In this document: piece by piece, positions 34,081 to 43,442 of the stretch | Layout: each line of letters begins with the position of its first letter | How positions within the stretch are numbered: position 1 is the stretch's first letter | Source: Thermosediminibacter oceani DSM 16646 | GTDB taxonomy: Bacteria; Bacillota; Thermosediminibacteria; Thermosediminibacterales; Thermosediminibacteraceae | NCBI RefSeq assembly: GCF_000144645.1 | Contig: NC_014377.1 | Coordinates: 868,001 to 932,000 of the forward strand | DNA: 64,000 nt | Direction of reading: 5' to 3' | Made by a program: the position numbers and the translations under genes | Notes under the pieces: generated by a model | The model's input: the letters and a program-made list of their open reading frames with translations, nothing else | The model's database searches: none | What the model was told of the DNA's origin: nothing

Positions 34081-35025
34081 ATGAAATGGATCGAGATTAA
34101 GGTAAAGACGTCTACCGAAGCCATAGAAGCTGTAGCTAATATACTATATGAAGCTGGAGCTGCAGGAGTGGTTATAGAGGACCCTAAAGACCTACTCAAC
34201 CGGGACAAAGATGCATGGGAGTACGTAGAGATACCCGAGGATATCGATTTTGAACAGGCCATGGTTACCGGTTATCTGCCTGAATCTGAGGGGCTGAATG
34301 ATATTCTACGGGTAATCGAACGGAGAATAGCGGAACTTCCGCGATTCGGCCTAGACGTGGGCAGCGGCAAGGTCGAGGTATCATCCGTCGACGAAAGCGA
34401 CTGGGCTAATGCGTGGAAAGCTTACTACAAAACGATACACATAGGAAAGAGGCTGGTCATTAGACCCTCATGGATACATTACGAGCCCGAAAAAGGTGAA
34501 GTGGTTGTGGAGCTCGATCCCGGTATGGCCTTCGGTACGGGAACCCATGAAACCACGGCCATGTGTCTCGAACTTCTGGAAAAATATATCGAGGGCGGTG
34601 AGACGGTAATCGACGTGGGGTGTGGATCGGGTATACTCTCCATAGCAGCGGCAAAACTAGGTGCGGGGAAAGTACTGGCCATCGACAAGGATGAGGTGGC
34701 AGTAAAGGTAGCCCGGGAGAATATCAAGAGGAATGATACGACGCAAGCGGTTGAGGTTATAAAAGGAGAAGGACTGGATTGTGTTGACGCTAAGGCCGAT
34801 ATTATTGTCGCAAATATAATCGCCGATGTGATCATAGATTTGGCCGGAGTTGCGGCGTCAAAATTAAAGCAGGAAGGCTTATTCATTTCGTCCGGTATTA
34901 TAAAAAGTAGAAAGGAATCTGTCTGTCAGGCCCTGGACAGGGCCGGACTGGTTGTAATAGAGGAAGCTGAAAAGGGAGACTGGGTGGCCCTGGTATCCCG
35001 GAAAACGCTATCGGGCGATGGATGA
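34081..35025 (+). CDS. prmA: Ribosomal protein L11 methyltransferase
   Basis: This 314-residue SAM enzyme trimethylates Lys and alpha-amino groups of ribosomal protein L11. The N-terminal substrate domain (about 1-80) precedes a Rossmann methyltransferase domain with motif I DVGCGSGILSIAAAKLGA and motif IV IVANIIADVI, and with the PrmA signature DPGMAFGTGTHETT. ATG at 34081 follows GGGAGGAAAAAA; an ATG 21 bases earlier lacks an SD. dnaJ-prmA-rsmE is a common Firmicute order. Confidence 0.94.
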   Translation: MKWIEIKVKTSTEAIEAVANILYEAGAAGVVIEDPKDLLNRDKDAWEYVEIPEDIDFEQAMVTGYLPESEGLNDILRVIERRIAELPRFGLDVGSGKVEVSSVDESDWANAWKAYYKTIHIGKRLVIRPSWIHYEPEKGEVVVELDPGMAFGTGTHETTAMCLELLEKYIEGGETVIDVGCGSGILSIAAAKLGAGKVLAIDKDEVAVKVARENIKRNDTTQAVEVIKGEGLDCVDAKADIIVANIIADVIIDLAGVAASKLKQEGLFISSGIIKSRKESVCQALDRAGLVVIEEAEKGDWVALVSRKTLSGDG

Positions 35026-35037
35026 GGGTGATGCCGT

Positions 35038-35808
35038 ATGCCCATTTTTTTTATTCATGGAAAGATGAATCCAGGAGAAGTGGTGGAGATTTCCGGTGAA
35101 GACGCCCACCATATCGCCAGGGTTTTGAGGATGGGGAAAGGCGATCTATTAAGTTTATCCAACGGCTTGGACGCCCTGGGCACCGGTCAGATACTGGAAT
35201 TGTTCCCTGAAGATCGCAAAATAAAAGTTAAGGTAATTGAAAAAAATAAATTTGAGCCGAGACGCCCGCGCATAACTTTATTTCAGAGCGTTCCAAAAGG
35301 GCAAAAATTTGACCTGATACTGCAGAAAAACACCGAACTGGGCGTATCGGAGTTTGTACCGGTCATCACAGAGCGGACGGTGGTGGAGATAGAGGGGGAG
35401 AGCAAATCAAAAAAGGCTGAGCGCTGGCGGAAGATAACCAAGGAAGCCGCAAAACAGTGCCGGCGGCCGGATTTGCCCGTCGTCAGGGAACCGGTGTCTT
35501 TTGACGGATGCCTTGAATTGTTAAAAAATTACCGGATTGTACTGGTACCATGGGAAGGGGAAAGGGAAGTATTTTTAAAATCAATTTTGTCTAATGTTCC
35601 CCCGGATGTGCCGGATATAGCCGTTCTAATCGGGCCCGAAGGTGGTTTTTCCGTACAGGAAATCGAAAGGGCTAGAAAATCGGGGGCTGTTACGGTAAGT
35701 TTGGGTCCGAGAATACTCCGGACCGAAACCGCGGGTTTTGTTGTAACGGCTGTATTAATGTACGAATTAGGTGATCTGGGAGGTGATCGGGGAAGTCATC
35801 ATGCCTAA
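35038..35808 (+). CDS. rsmE: 16S rRNA (uracil1498-N3)-methyltransferase RsmE
   Basis: The 256-residue protein has an N-terminal PUA-like domain (HHIARVLRMGKGD) and a SPOUT methyltransferase domain ending in the knot with IGPEGGFSVQEIERAR and SLGPRILRTETAG, both diagnostic of RsmE. It methylates U1498 of 16S rRNA, in the decoding centre. The ATG is twelve bases after prmA and behind GAGGGTGATG. Its end overlaps the mtaB start by eight bases. Confidence 0.94.
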   Translation: MPIFFIHGKMNPGEVVEISGEDAHHIARVLRMGKGDLLSLSNGLDALGTGQILELFPEDRKIKVKVIEKNKFEPRRPRITLFQSVPKGQKFDLILQKNTELGVSEFVPVITERTVVEIEGESKSKKAERWRKITKEAAKQCRRPDLPVVREPVSFDGCLELLKNYRIVLVPWEGEREVFLKSILSNVPPDVPDIAVLIGPEGGFSVQEIERARKSGAVTVSLGPRILRTETAGFVVTAVLMYELGDLGGDRGSHHA

Positions 35809-37108
35809 AAAAGTAGCTTTTTACACCCTGGGCTGCAAGGTCAATCAATACGAATCCGATGCAATGGCGGAACTTTTTAAAAACAGGGGCTATGAACTCG
35901 TCGGTTTTGACGATGTGGCCGACGTCTACGTCATCAATACCTGTACGGTAACCAACGAAGGTGCCAGGAAATCCAGGCAGATAATCAGAAAGGCTGCAAG
36001 AAGGAATCCCGAGGCCACAATAGCGGTAGTAGGATGCTATGCCCAGCTCGAAGCGGAAGAGGTTTCGCGCATACCCGGCGTCGACGTAGTGGTGGGAACA
36101 AAAGATCGCCATAAGATAGTGGATCTGGTAGAACAGGCCGGGAAAAACAACGAAAAAATCATAGAAGTGGAAGATATAATGCAGACAAGGAACTTTGAGG
36201 AAATAGCCTTCAGAGGACACAGGCAGAGGACCAGGGCTTTTTTAAAAATTCAGGAAGGCTGCAACATGTTCTGTTCCTACTGCATAATACCTTACGTGCG
36301 CGGACCAGTTCGCAGCAGAACGCTGGAGAGTATCATCAGGGAAGCTGAAAACCTGGCGGGGGACGGATTTAAGGAAATTGTGCTTACCGGAATACACCTG
36401 GGGCTGTACGGCGCGGATTTTAAAGGGGGCCCTACACTTTACGACGTGATTGAAAGGTTATCCAGGATAGAGGGCATTAAGAGGATACGCCTGAGTTCCA
36501 TCGAAGCCATGGAACTGAGCGATGACTTAATAAAAAAGCTCGCATCCCTGGATAACTTCTGCCATCACTTTCACATCCCCCTTCAGAGCGGTAGCGATAG
36601 GATATTGAAGCTCATGAATCGCCGCTACACTACAGCGGAATTCGAAGAGAGGCTCCGGTTCATCAGGGATATTATGCCCGATGTAGGCATAACCACCGAT
36701 GTGATAGTTGGTTTTCCCGGTGAAACCGATGAGGATTTTGAAATTACCCGTAAATTTATTGAAAGAGCGGCTTTTAGCAGGCTTCACGTATTCAAATTTT
36801 CACCCCGAAAAGGCACACCGGCGGCCGAGATGCCCGATCAAATCCCCGGTCCTGTAAAGGAATCGCGGAGTCGCGAACTTATACGTTTGAGCCGGCGGTT
36901 GGAGAGGGACTTCAGAGATGGCTTAACCGGAAAAGTATTAGACGTGCTTTTTGAAGAAAGGGATAATCGAGGACTGTACCATGGCCTGACGGACAATTAC
37001 ATAAGGGTGGCGGTATGGTCCGACCAGGATCTACACAATCGTTTACTGCCGGTACGACTGATCGAAAACAGGGACGAATACATTTTTGGGGAAATTAAAA
37101 AATTTTAA
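35801..37108 (+). CDS. mtaB: tRNA t6A37 methylthiotransferase MtaB
   Basis: This 435-residue radical SAM enzyme adds a methylthio group to t6A37 in tRNAs reading ANN codons. It has an N-terminal MTTase domain with three cluster Cys (TLGCKVNQYESD, NTCTVT, VGCYAQ), the radical SAM motif CNMFCSYCIIPY, and a C-terminal TRAM domain. ATG at 35801 overlaps the end of rsmE. The dnaJ-prmA-rsmE-mtaB arrangement matches Bacillus, where mtaB was called yqeV. Confidence 0.94.
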   Translation: MPKKVAFYTLGCKVNQYESDAMAELFKNRGYELVGFDDVADVYVINTCTVTNEGARKSRQIIRKAARRNPEATIAVVGCYAQLEAEEVSRIPGVDVVVGTKDRHKIVDLVEQAGKNNEKIIEVEDIMQTRNFEEIAFRGHRQRTRAFLKIQEGCNMFCSYCIIPYVRGPVRSRTLESIIREAENLAGDGFKEIVLTGIHLGLYGADFKGGPTLYDVIERLSRIEGIKRIRLSSIEAMELSDDLIKKLASLDNFCHHFHIPLQSGSDRILKLMNRRYTTAEFEERLRFIRDIMPDVGITTDVIVGFPGETDEDFEITRKFIERAAFSRLHVFKFSPRKGTPAAEMPDQIPGPVKESRSRELIRLSRRLERDFRDGLTGKVLDVLFEERDNRGLYHGLTDNYIRVAVWSDQDLHNRLLPVRLIENRDEYIFGEIKKF

Positions 37109-37196
37109 CTCAAGCAGGAAAATCTCTGCCCTGTGTGGAATAAAACTAATAAACTTTCGAAAAATATCTTTAGGCGTCGAAAAGGAGGTGGAAAAA

Positions 37197-37538
37197 GTGG
37201 ACTGCATATTCTGCAAGATTGTGCGCAAAGAAGTACCGGCTGCTGTAGTTTACGAAGACAACGATATCCTGGCTTTTAAGGATATAAATCCCCAGGCCCC
37301 CATCCATCTCCTTATTATTCCAAAACAGCACCTGACTTCTATAATGGATATCGACGATAGCAACGGTGACATAGTGAAAAAAATATTATTAGTGGCAAAA
37401 AATCTGGCACGGAAGAATAATATAGATAACAAAGGCTTCAGACTAGTGGTCAACACGGGAAATGATGGAGGCCAGACGGTTCACCACCTTCATTTTCATC
37501 TGTTAGGCGGCAGGTTTATGACATGGCCTCCCGGATAA
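37197..37538 (+). CDS. HIT family hydrolase (histidine triad)
   Basis: The 113-residue protein shows the Hint-type start DCIFCKIVRKE with a zinc-binding Cys pair and the active-site triad HHLHFHLLGG. HIT proteins hydrolyse adenosine phosphoramidates and AMP-linked substrates. GTG at 37197 lies behind AAAGGAGGTGGAAAAA; the open frame upstream is noncoding filler. Length and the MDCIFC start are standard. In Clostridia the gene commonly stands before rpsU, as here. Confidence 0.92.
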   Translation: MDCIFCKIVRKEVPAAVVYEDNDILAFKDINPQAPIHLLIIPKQHLTSIMDIDDSNGDIVKKILLVAKNLARKNNIDNKGFRLVVNTGNDGGQTVHHLHFHLLGGRFMTWPPG

Positions 37539-37607
37539 TGCTTTGCCAATAACTCAATTTATATACATCTGTTACATTAAAAGTAGATGCGGGGGGAGGG
37601 AATAAAG

Positions 37608-37784
37608 ATGGCAGAAGTGCGCGTTGGGGAAAACGAGTCGATAGACAGTGCCTTAAAAAGGTTCAAGCGCCAGTGTCAGAAAGCCGGCGTGCTCTCTGAG
37701 CTTCGCAAGAGAGAACACTATGAAAAGCCCAGCGTAAGAAGAAAGAAAAAGTCCGAAGCAGCGCGTCGCAGAAAGCACAGGTAA
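37608..37784 (+). CDS. rpsU: 30S ribosomal protein S21
   Basis: The 58-residue basic protein is S21, with [20 protein letters not shown] and the [14 protein letters not shown] tail. It binds the small subunit near the anti-SD end of 16S rRNA and helps in initiation. ATG at 37608 stands behind GGGGGAGGGAATAAAG. The family length is 57-60. yqeY follows after 23 bases, as in most Firmicutes. Confidence 0.95.
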   Translation: MAEVRVGENESIDSALKRFKRQCQKAGVLSELRKREHYEKPSVRRKKKSEAARRRKHR

Positions 37785-37807
37785 GGATCTCAAGGAGGTA
37801 TGGGCAG

Positions 37808-38251
37808 TTGTCCATAAAGGACGTTTTGAATGAAGATATGAAAAGGGCTTTAAAAGAAGGCCAGAAAGAACGCCTTTCCGTAATCCGGATGGCTAGAGCG
37901 GCTATAGTTAATGAAGAAAAGAACCGCATGCACGAACTGAACGACGAAGAAGTTATAGAGGTTCTGGCCAGAGAAGTGAAAAAGCGCAGGGATGCTAAGG
38001 AGGAATACGAACGGCTCGGCCGCGTGGATGTGGCGGAGGAGTTGGAAAGGGAGATTAACATTCTGTCAAGTTACCTCCCTCTGCAACTTACCGAGGAAGA
38101 GCTTGAAGAAATCGTGCGCCAGACCATATTTGAGGTCGGTGCAAACAGCATTAAGGATATGGGCAGAGTTATGAGTGCAGTCCTTCCCAGGGTAAAGGGC
38201 AGGGCTGACGGCAGGGCTGTCAACGCCATTGTAAAAAAACTACTCCAGTAA
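37808..38251 (+). CDS. GatB/YqeY domain-containing protein
   Basis: This 147-residue protein is YqeY-like, all alpha-helical, related to the tail domain of GatB (the tRNA-amidotransferase subunit). The motifs RLSVIRMARAAIVNEEKN and YLPLQLTEEELEEIV and the C-terminal GRADGRAVNAIVKKLL are typical. Its exact function is unknown; an RNA or tRNA-related role is suspected from the GatB similarity. TTG at 37808 follows AAGGAGGT by nine bases. A terminator follows. Confidence 0.88.
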   Translation: MSIKDVLNEDMKRALKEGQKERLSVIRMARAAIVNEEKNRMHELNDEEVIEVLAREVKKRRDAKEEYERLGRVDVAEELEREINILSSYLPLQLTEEELEEIVRQTIFEVGANSIKDMGRVMSAVLPRVKGRADGRAVNAIVKKLLQ

Positions 38252-38255
38252 CCGA

Positions 38256-38290
38256 AAAGCTCGGCATTTGCCGGGCTTTGTTTTTTTTGA
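38256..38290 (+). terminator. Rho-independent terminator after yqeY
   Basis: AAAGCTCGGC (38256-38265) pairs with GCCGGGCTTT (38270-38279) across an ATTT loop with one T.G pair. The sequence G then nine T follows. Confidence 0.9.
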
Positions 38291-38363
38291 AGTTCCTTTT
38301 TGTAATGAAATTGCGTGCTCGGGAATAAATTTAAAAAAGAACTTAATAGGGAAGAGGATGCTT

Positions 38364-38645
38364 ATGAAGAGGACCAACCAGGAGAGTCTAAGGGCAAGGA
38401 TTTCCGATGCTCTGGAACTCCCCAAAGACATTGTATTGGACCTTCCCCGCATTACCGTCATCGGGAAGATCAGTGTTTTTATTGAAAATCATAAGGGTAT
38501 ACTGGAATACGGCACGGATAAGGTGTGCGTAAACACCAATATAGGCCTTTTGGTGATTAAAGGCCGGGAACTCATTTTAAAGTCGATTGTAGCCGACGAG
38601 ATTGTCGTTGAGGGGAAGATCGAGAGCCTTGAGTTTGAAGAATAA
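38364..38645 (+). CDS. yqfC: Sporulation protein YqfC
   Basis: The 93-residue protein is a YabP/YqfC family member with LDLPRITVIGKISVFIENHKGI and NTNIGLLVIKGRELILKSI. YqfC is made in the mother cell under sigma-E during sporulation; its role is not established. Two ATGs are possible (38358 and 38364); the second has AGGGAAGAGG at better distance. yqfD follows after 16 bases, the conserved pair. Confidence 0.88.
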   Translation: MKRTNQESLRARISDALELPKDIVLDLPRITVIGKISVFIENHKGILEYGTDKVCVNTNIGLLVIKGRELILKSIVADEIVVEGKIESLEFEE

Positions 38646-38661
38646 CCCGGAGGGGAGCTAG

Positions 38662-39852
38662 ATGCTGCTCATTAAACTATGGAATTGTTTACGGGGATAT
38701 GTTATTATAAAGATAGTAGGGCCGTACGGTGAAAGGCTTATAAATCAGGCCGCATTGCACGGCCTTTACCTCTGGGACATAAAAAGGATCGATGAAGATG
38801 TACTTTTAGCCAAGATAAGCGTGCACGGATTTTTCGAGCTTCGCCCCCTTGCGAGAAAAACAAGGTGCAGGATCTATGTATTGCAAAGGTGTGGGCTATT
38901 CTTCTCTTTATACAGGTTGAAGAGACGCAAGGCGCTTATAGGTGGGGTTCTGTTTTTTATAGCAATAATGTACATCCTTTCGTCGATTGTATGGAGCGTG
39001 CAGGTAAATACCCAGGATGAAACCTTGAAGCTTTCAATTCTCAAAGACCTGGAAGAGTGGGGTTTAAAGCCGGGTGTTTTTAAGCATAATATTGACAAAA
39101 AATATTATCTTGATAAAATACTTTTTAATTATAAAAATATAGCCTGGGCGGAAATTGAAATAAGGGGCACCAGGGTAATAATAGATCTAGTAAGTAAAGA
39201 GATGCCGCCCCGGATCGAAGACGACACTCCGTGCAATATAGTAGCTTCAAAAGATGGAGTAATCGAAGAAGTGATTCCTTTTAGAGGTGAGGCTGTTGTA
39301 AAGCCGGGAGATACGGTAAGTAAGGGGGATGTGCTGATTTCGGGTAGCGTAACTCTGGTTGGAAGCGATAATACTAAAGACCATATGCTCGTCCGAGCGA
39401 AAGGTATTGTGAAGGCAAGGGTATGGTACCGGAAATCAGTAGAAGTCCCACTGGTTGAACTTAAAAAGTCTTATACAGGAAGGGTAAAAAAAGCGTACAG
39501 GTTCAAGCTGGGGAACCGTGAGATCGATATCCAGTGGGGAGACGTGAAATTCCCCGCCTATGTTGAAGAGAACCTGCAGGAGAAGCAAATACTGCCTGCC
39601 AATTTCGGGAATCTGAAGTTCAATGTGGTTCTCTACCGGGAGGTAAAGGAAGAAAGGCGTTTTTTGGGTGTGGAAGGTGCTGCGGAAGAGGCGAGAAAAA
39701 AGCTTTCGGAGGAACTCCGGGATTTGCCCCAGGACCTTCAGGTTGTCCAAAAGAAAATGGAATTTACTTTGAATCAGGAAAAACAGGCTGTTATAGGTAC
39801 CCTGATGTTGGAGGTTATAGAGGACATCGGGGTGGAACAAAAAATTAACTAA
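38662..39852 (+). CDS. yqfD: Sporulation protein YqfD
   Basis: This 396-residue protein has an N-terminal cytoplasmic region and one membrane helix at about residues 92-112. A large outer domain follows, with the YqfD features AWAEIEIRGTRVIIDLVSK and VVKPGDTVSKGDVLISG. It is a sigma-E-dependent mother-cell membrane protein; YqfC and YqfD probably act together. ATG follows GGAGGGGAGCTAG. phoH, pgpH and ybeY follow, the standard gene order of this block in Firmicutes. Confidence 0.9.
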   Translation: MLLIKLWNCLRGYVIIKIVGPYGERLINQAALHGLYLWDIKRIDEDVLLAKISVHGFFELRPLARKTRCRIYVLQRCGLFFSLYRLKRRKALIGGVLFFIAIMYILSSIVWSVQVNTQDETLKLSILKDLEEWGLKPGVFKHNIDKKYYLDKILFNYKNIAWAEIEIRGTRVIIDLVSKEMPPRIEDDTPCNIVASKDGVIEEVIPFRGEAVVKPGDTVSKGDVLISGSVTLVGSDNTKDHMLVRAKGIVKARVWYRKSVEVPLVELKKSYTGRVKKAYRFKLGNREIDIQWGDVKFPAYVEENLQEKQILPANFGNLKFNVVLYREVKEERRFLGVEGAAEEARKKLSEELRDLPQDLQVVQKKMEFTLNQEKQAVIGTLMLEVIEDIGVEQKIN

Positions 39853-39870
39853 ACAGGGAGGAAGTTTTTA

Positions 39871-40848
39871 TTGAGCAAAAATCCGGCGGAAGCCAAGGTC
39901 TGCGTTGACGATATCAAAAATATGGTTAATCTGTTCGGGAGCAGAGACGAGAATATTAGATTTATAGAAAAAGAGTTTAATGTAAGGATAATAACCAGGG
40001 GCGGAGAAATTATCATACTTGGCGACAAGGAAAATGTGTTAGCGGCTGAAAGGCTCCTTTACCAGCTGATAAACGTTTTAAAGGGAGGAAATTCTTTGAC
40101 TTCATCGGATATCAGGTATATCTCCACGCTTACTAAAGAGGGACATGAAGAAAAAATCACCGACCTTTATGACGACGTTATATGCATCACCCACAGGGGA
40201 AAACAGATCAAACCGAAAACGATAGGGCAGAAGTTGTACGTAAAGGCTATCAAACAAAATCACATCGTATTTTGCATAGGCCCGGCAGGTACAGGTAAGA
40301 CTTATCTTGCGATGGCTATGGCTGTTACCGCCCTTAAAGAAAGAGAAGTCAGCCGTATTATACTTACGCGCCCGGCCGTGGAAGCGGGAGAAAAACTTGG
40401 ATTTCTGCCGGGGGATCTACAGGAAAAGGTGGACCCCTATCTCAGACCCCTTTACGACGCCCTCTACGATATACTCGGTGTGGAGACCTTTCAGCGATAT
40501 ATGGAAAAGGGAGTAATAGAAGTGGCTCCCCTGGCTTACATGAGGGGAAGAACCCTTGACGATTCCTTTATAATTCTCGACGAAGCTCAGAACACTACCT
40601 CCGAACAGATGAAAATGTTTCTGACCCGCCTAGGATTCGGCTCAAAGGCGGTGATTACCGGTGATATAACCCAGGTGGACCTCCCAAAGGGAGTGTACTC
40701 AGGCCTGGAAGAGGTTCAGGTTATACTGAGAGGCATCGAGGGGATTGAATTTATCTACCTGAGCGACAAAGATGTGGTGCGTCACGAAGTTGTTCAAAAA
40801 ATAATAAAAGCCTACGAAAGGTACGAAGAAACCCGTAAACCCCAATGA
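39871..40848 (+). CDS. PhoH family ATPase
   Basis: This 325-residue ATPase has an N-terminal KH-like RNA-binding part and a PhoH domain with Walker A GPAGTGKTYLAMAMA and Walker B DDSFIILDEAQN. Also present are the TRPAVEAGEKLGFLPGD and ITGDITQVDLP motifs. PhoH2-like proteins are RNA helicases or nucleases; the plain PhoH kind here is linked to rRNA processing because it always lies by ybeY. TTG at 39871 is preceded by AGGGAGGAAGTTTT. pgpH begins 12 bases after its stop. Confidence 0.92.
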   Translation: MSKNPAEAKVCVDDIKNMVNLFGSRDENIRFIEKEFNVRIITRGGEIIILGDKENVLAAERLLYQLINVLKGGNSLTSSDIRYISTLTKEGHEEKITDLYDDVICITHRGKQIKPKTIGQKLYVKAIKQNHIVFCIGPAGTGKTYLAMAMAVTALKEREVSRIILTRPAVEAGEKLGFLPGDLQEKVDPYLRPLYDALYDILGVETFQRYMEKGVIEVAPLAYMRGRTLDDSFIILDEAQNTTSEQMKMFLTRLGFGSKAVITGDITQVDLPKGVYSGLEEVQVILRGIEGIEFIYLSDKDVVRHEVVQKIIKAYERYEETRKPQ

Positions 40849-40860
40849 GGAGCTGGTGTT

Positions 40861-42951
40861 GTGTCTAGTTATCTTAGACGCGGCTGGTCAAAAATACTAA
40901 AAAGAAATAAAAAACTCCTGTCCAATCGCGCCTTCCAGAAGTCAATGGTGGGGGCCGCGTTTTTTTTGGCGATAACAGCTCTGATACTGGCGAATACACT
41001 TCCAAGAAAATACGATCTAAATGTGGGGGATATAGTCCAGGAAGACATCGTTGCGCGGAAGGACGCTATAGATACCGTTGCGACCCGTAAATTGCAGATG
41101 GCTGCCGCTAATTCTGTCCCAGAAAAGTACACCCTCGACCAGAATATCACCAGGGAAGTTAAAGGCAAGGTAACGGAAATTTTCAATGCGGTAAGAAATG
41201 TTCAGTCCAGGGATTTTTCGGACAATGCTGCTAAAATAAAGACTTTAAAGCTCATGATCCACGACGGGCTTTCCGAAGATACTTACTCTGTCCTGGTAAA
41301 TATGAGCGGTCCCGACTTAAAAGAACTGGAGACAGTTACCAAAGCGGTTATAGAAACCGTGATGGACGACGGGGTTAAGGAAGAATCCATAGACAGGGCG
41401 AAAGCTTTTATAATAGAGGAATTCAAGGCTGTCAGCCTCCCCCAACCCGTTAAAAACGCGGGTGAGGATATTGCTTTTGCAGTACTCAAGCCTAATATGA
41501 TTTTCGACAAGGAAGCTACCCAGAGGGAACAAAAGGCGGCCATGGAAGCTGTCGCCCCCGTCAAGATCACAAAGGGGCAGGTGCTGGTCGAAAAGGGCAA
41601 ACCGGTGACGGCCGAACAGATAGAACTCTTAAAGGAGCTTGGGCTTTTAGCTAAGGACAAGTCTTCGTATTTTTCGATGATTCTGGGCGTCATCCTACTT
41701 GTGGCGATTTTAGAGGTTATATTGATTATTGCCGTATATTTATTCCACCGGGACCTTTACGAAAACGTATCATATCTGGGATTACTGGCTCTGATTATAG
41801 TATCAACCCTTTTCATCGCCACTGTTTTTAAGACCATATCGAACTTTTTAATACCTCTGGCAGCCGGGAGTATGCTGATTTCGATATTGATAAACCCGTC
41901 TTTGGCGCTTATTGCCAGCTTTATAATGTCGATTGCCGTGGGGGTAATCCTGGATAATGATTTTATAAGCTCCCTTGTAGCTTTGCTCGGCGGGCTTGCG
42001 GGAGTGTTTTCTACTAAAAGAGTCTCCCAGCGAAACGATTTAACCAAGGCGGGCGGCCTTGTAGGCCTGGTGAACTTTCTAGTAATCCTCAGCCTGGGGC
42101 TGTTAAACTATAGTTCTATGTGGGACGTGGCTAGGCAAAGCTTCTGGGGCATAACCAACGGGTTTTTATCTTCGATTTTAACAGTGGGCATACTGCCCTT
42201 TTTGGAAAACGCCTTCGGCATAACAACTTCCGTCAAACTTCTGGAACTTTCCAACCCAAATCAGCCTTTGTTGCGCCGGTTGTTGCTGGAAGCTCCGGGA
42301 ACTTACCATCATTCCATAATCGTAGGGAATCTCGCCGAGGCTGCAGCCGAAGCCGTGGGTGGAGATCCGCTGCTGGCACGGGTAGGTGCTAGCTATCACG
42401 ATATCGGGAAATTAAAGAGGCCGTACTTTTTTATCGAAAACCAGCTGGCTTCTGAAAATCCCCATGACAAACTAAATCCTACGTTGAGTGCGCTGATAAT
42501 TACTTCCCATGTGAAGGACGGCTTAGATATAGCAAGACAGTACAATCTGCCTCCTATAGTCCAAGACTTTATCGTTCAGCACCACGGTACCTCGCTGCTT
42601 ACGTTATTCTACAAAAAAGCCTTGGACAGCGACGCTGAGAAAAAGCCGGAAGAGAACAGCTTCCGCTATGATGGACCTAAACCGCAGACAAAGGAAGTCG
42701 CCATAGTAATGCTGGCCGATTCCGCCGAGGCAGCGGTGAGGTCAATGACCAAGCCTACACCGGGGAAAATAGAAGGGCTCGTAAGGCAAATAATTAAAGA
42801 AAAACTGGCTGACGGTCAGCTTGATGAGAGCAACTTGACGTTGAAGGACCTCGACAAAATAGCTTCGGCCTTTTCGAAGGTGCTGACGGGCATATTCCAC
42901 ACCCGAATCGAATATCCGGAAAAGCTGAAGGAACTGGAAAGGAAGGGTTGA
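40861..42951 (+). CDS. Cyclic di-AMP phosphodiesterase PgpH-like (7TMR-HDED, HD)
   Basis: This 696-residue protein has a membrane helix at about residues 28-48 and an extracellular 7TMR-HDED sensor region (about 60-270). About seven membrane helices (270-460) and a cytoplasmic HD phosphohydrolase domain follow. The HD residues appear in GTYHHSIIVGNLAEAA and SYHDIGKLKRP, with later VQHHGTS. Homologs break cyclic di-AMP to pApA and thereby control osmolyte and cell-wall balance. GTG start. The order phoH-pgpH-ybeY is conserved; ybeY begins at its last codon. Confidence 0.92.
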   Translation: MSSYLRRGWSKILKRNKKLLSNRAFQKSMVGAAFFLAITALILANTLPRKYDLNVGDIVQEDIVARKDAIDTVATRKLQMAAANSVPEKYTLDQNITREVKGKVTEIFNAVRNVQSRDFSDNAAKIKTLKLMIHDGLSEDTYSVLVNMSGPDLKELETVTKAVIETVMDDGVKEESIDRAKAFIIEEFKAVSLPQPVKNAGEDIAFAVLKPNMIFDKEATQREQKAAMEAVAPVKITKGQVLVEKGKPVTAEQIELLKELGLLAKDKSSYFSMILGVILLVAILEVILIIAVYLFHRDLYENVSYLGLLALIIVSTLFIATVFKTISNFLIPLAAGSMLISILINPSLALIASFIMSIAVGVILDNDFISSLVALLGGLAGVFSTKRVSQRNDLTKAGGLVGLVNFLVILSLGLLNYSSMWDVARQSFWGITNGFLSSILTVGILPFLENAFGITTSVKLLELSNPNQPLLRRLLLEAPGTYHHSIIVGNLAEAAAEAVGGDPLLARVGASYHDIGKLKRPYFFIENQLASENPHDKLNPTLSALIITSHVKDGLDIARQYNLPPIVQDFIVQHHGTSLLTLFYKKALDSDAEKKPEENSFRYDGPKPQTKEVAIVMLADSAEAAVRSMTKPTPGKIEGLVRQIIKEKLADGQLDESNLTLKDLDKIASAFSKVLTGIFHTRIEYPEKLKELERKG

Positions 42952-42953
42952 TT

Positions 42954-43442
42954 TTGGCTACAGTGCTGATAAGCAACCTGCAGAACAGGATTACCGTCAA
43001 CGAAAAAATGGAGGAACTGGTCAAAAAAATCGTTGAGTTCGCATTGGACTTCGAGGGGGTAGCCGGCGAGGTAGAAGTCAGCGTGGTCTTCGTGGACAAT
43101 GATTATATTCGCGAATTGAACAGGTCTTACAGGGGAAAAGATATGCCAACGGATGTGCTTTCTTTTTCCATGAGGGAAACAAGCGCTGATGAGGCCTTTG
43201 ACGGCAATGAAGAAGTGGAGCGGATGCTCGGGGACATAGTGATTTCTCTGGAAAAAGCCCGGGAACAGGCGGACGCCTTCGGTCACTCCTTCGAAAGGGA
43301 AGTTGGATATCTCGTCGTCCACGGGGTTCTGCATCTTCTGGGATACGACCACGAAGAGGAGCGGGATAAAAAAATAATGAGAGAAAAGGAGGAAGAGGTG
43401 CTCCGAGCCTTCAGGCTTACTCGTGAGGAATTTCAGCTATGA
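42954..43442 (+). CDS. ybeY: Endoribonuclease YbeY
   Basis: This 162-residue metalloprotein is needed for 16S rRNA 3' maturation and ribosome quality control. The zinc motif HGVLHLLGYDH (H-x3-H-x5-H) is near residues 122-132, and the RELNRSYRGKDMPTDVLSF segment is diagnostic. TTG at 42954 has GGAAGGG six bases upstream, and a TTG at 42948 is the alternative, overlapping the pgpH stop. dgkA overlaps its end by four bases (ATGA). Confidence 0.94.
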   Translation: MATVLISNLQNRITVNEKMEELVKKIVEFALDFEGVAGEVEVSVVFVDNDYIRELNRSYRGKDMPTDVLSFSMRETSADEAFDGNEEVERMLGDIVISLEKAREQADAFGHSFEREVGYLVVHGVLHLLGYDHEEERDKKIMREKEEEVLRAFRLTREEFQL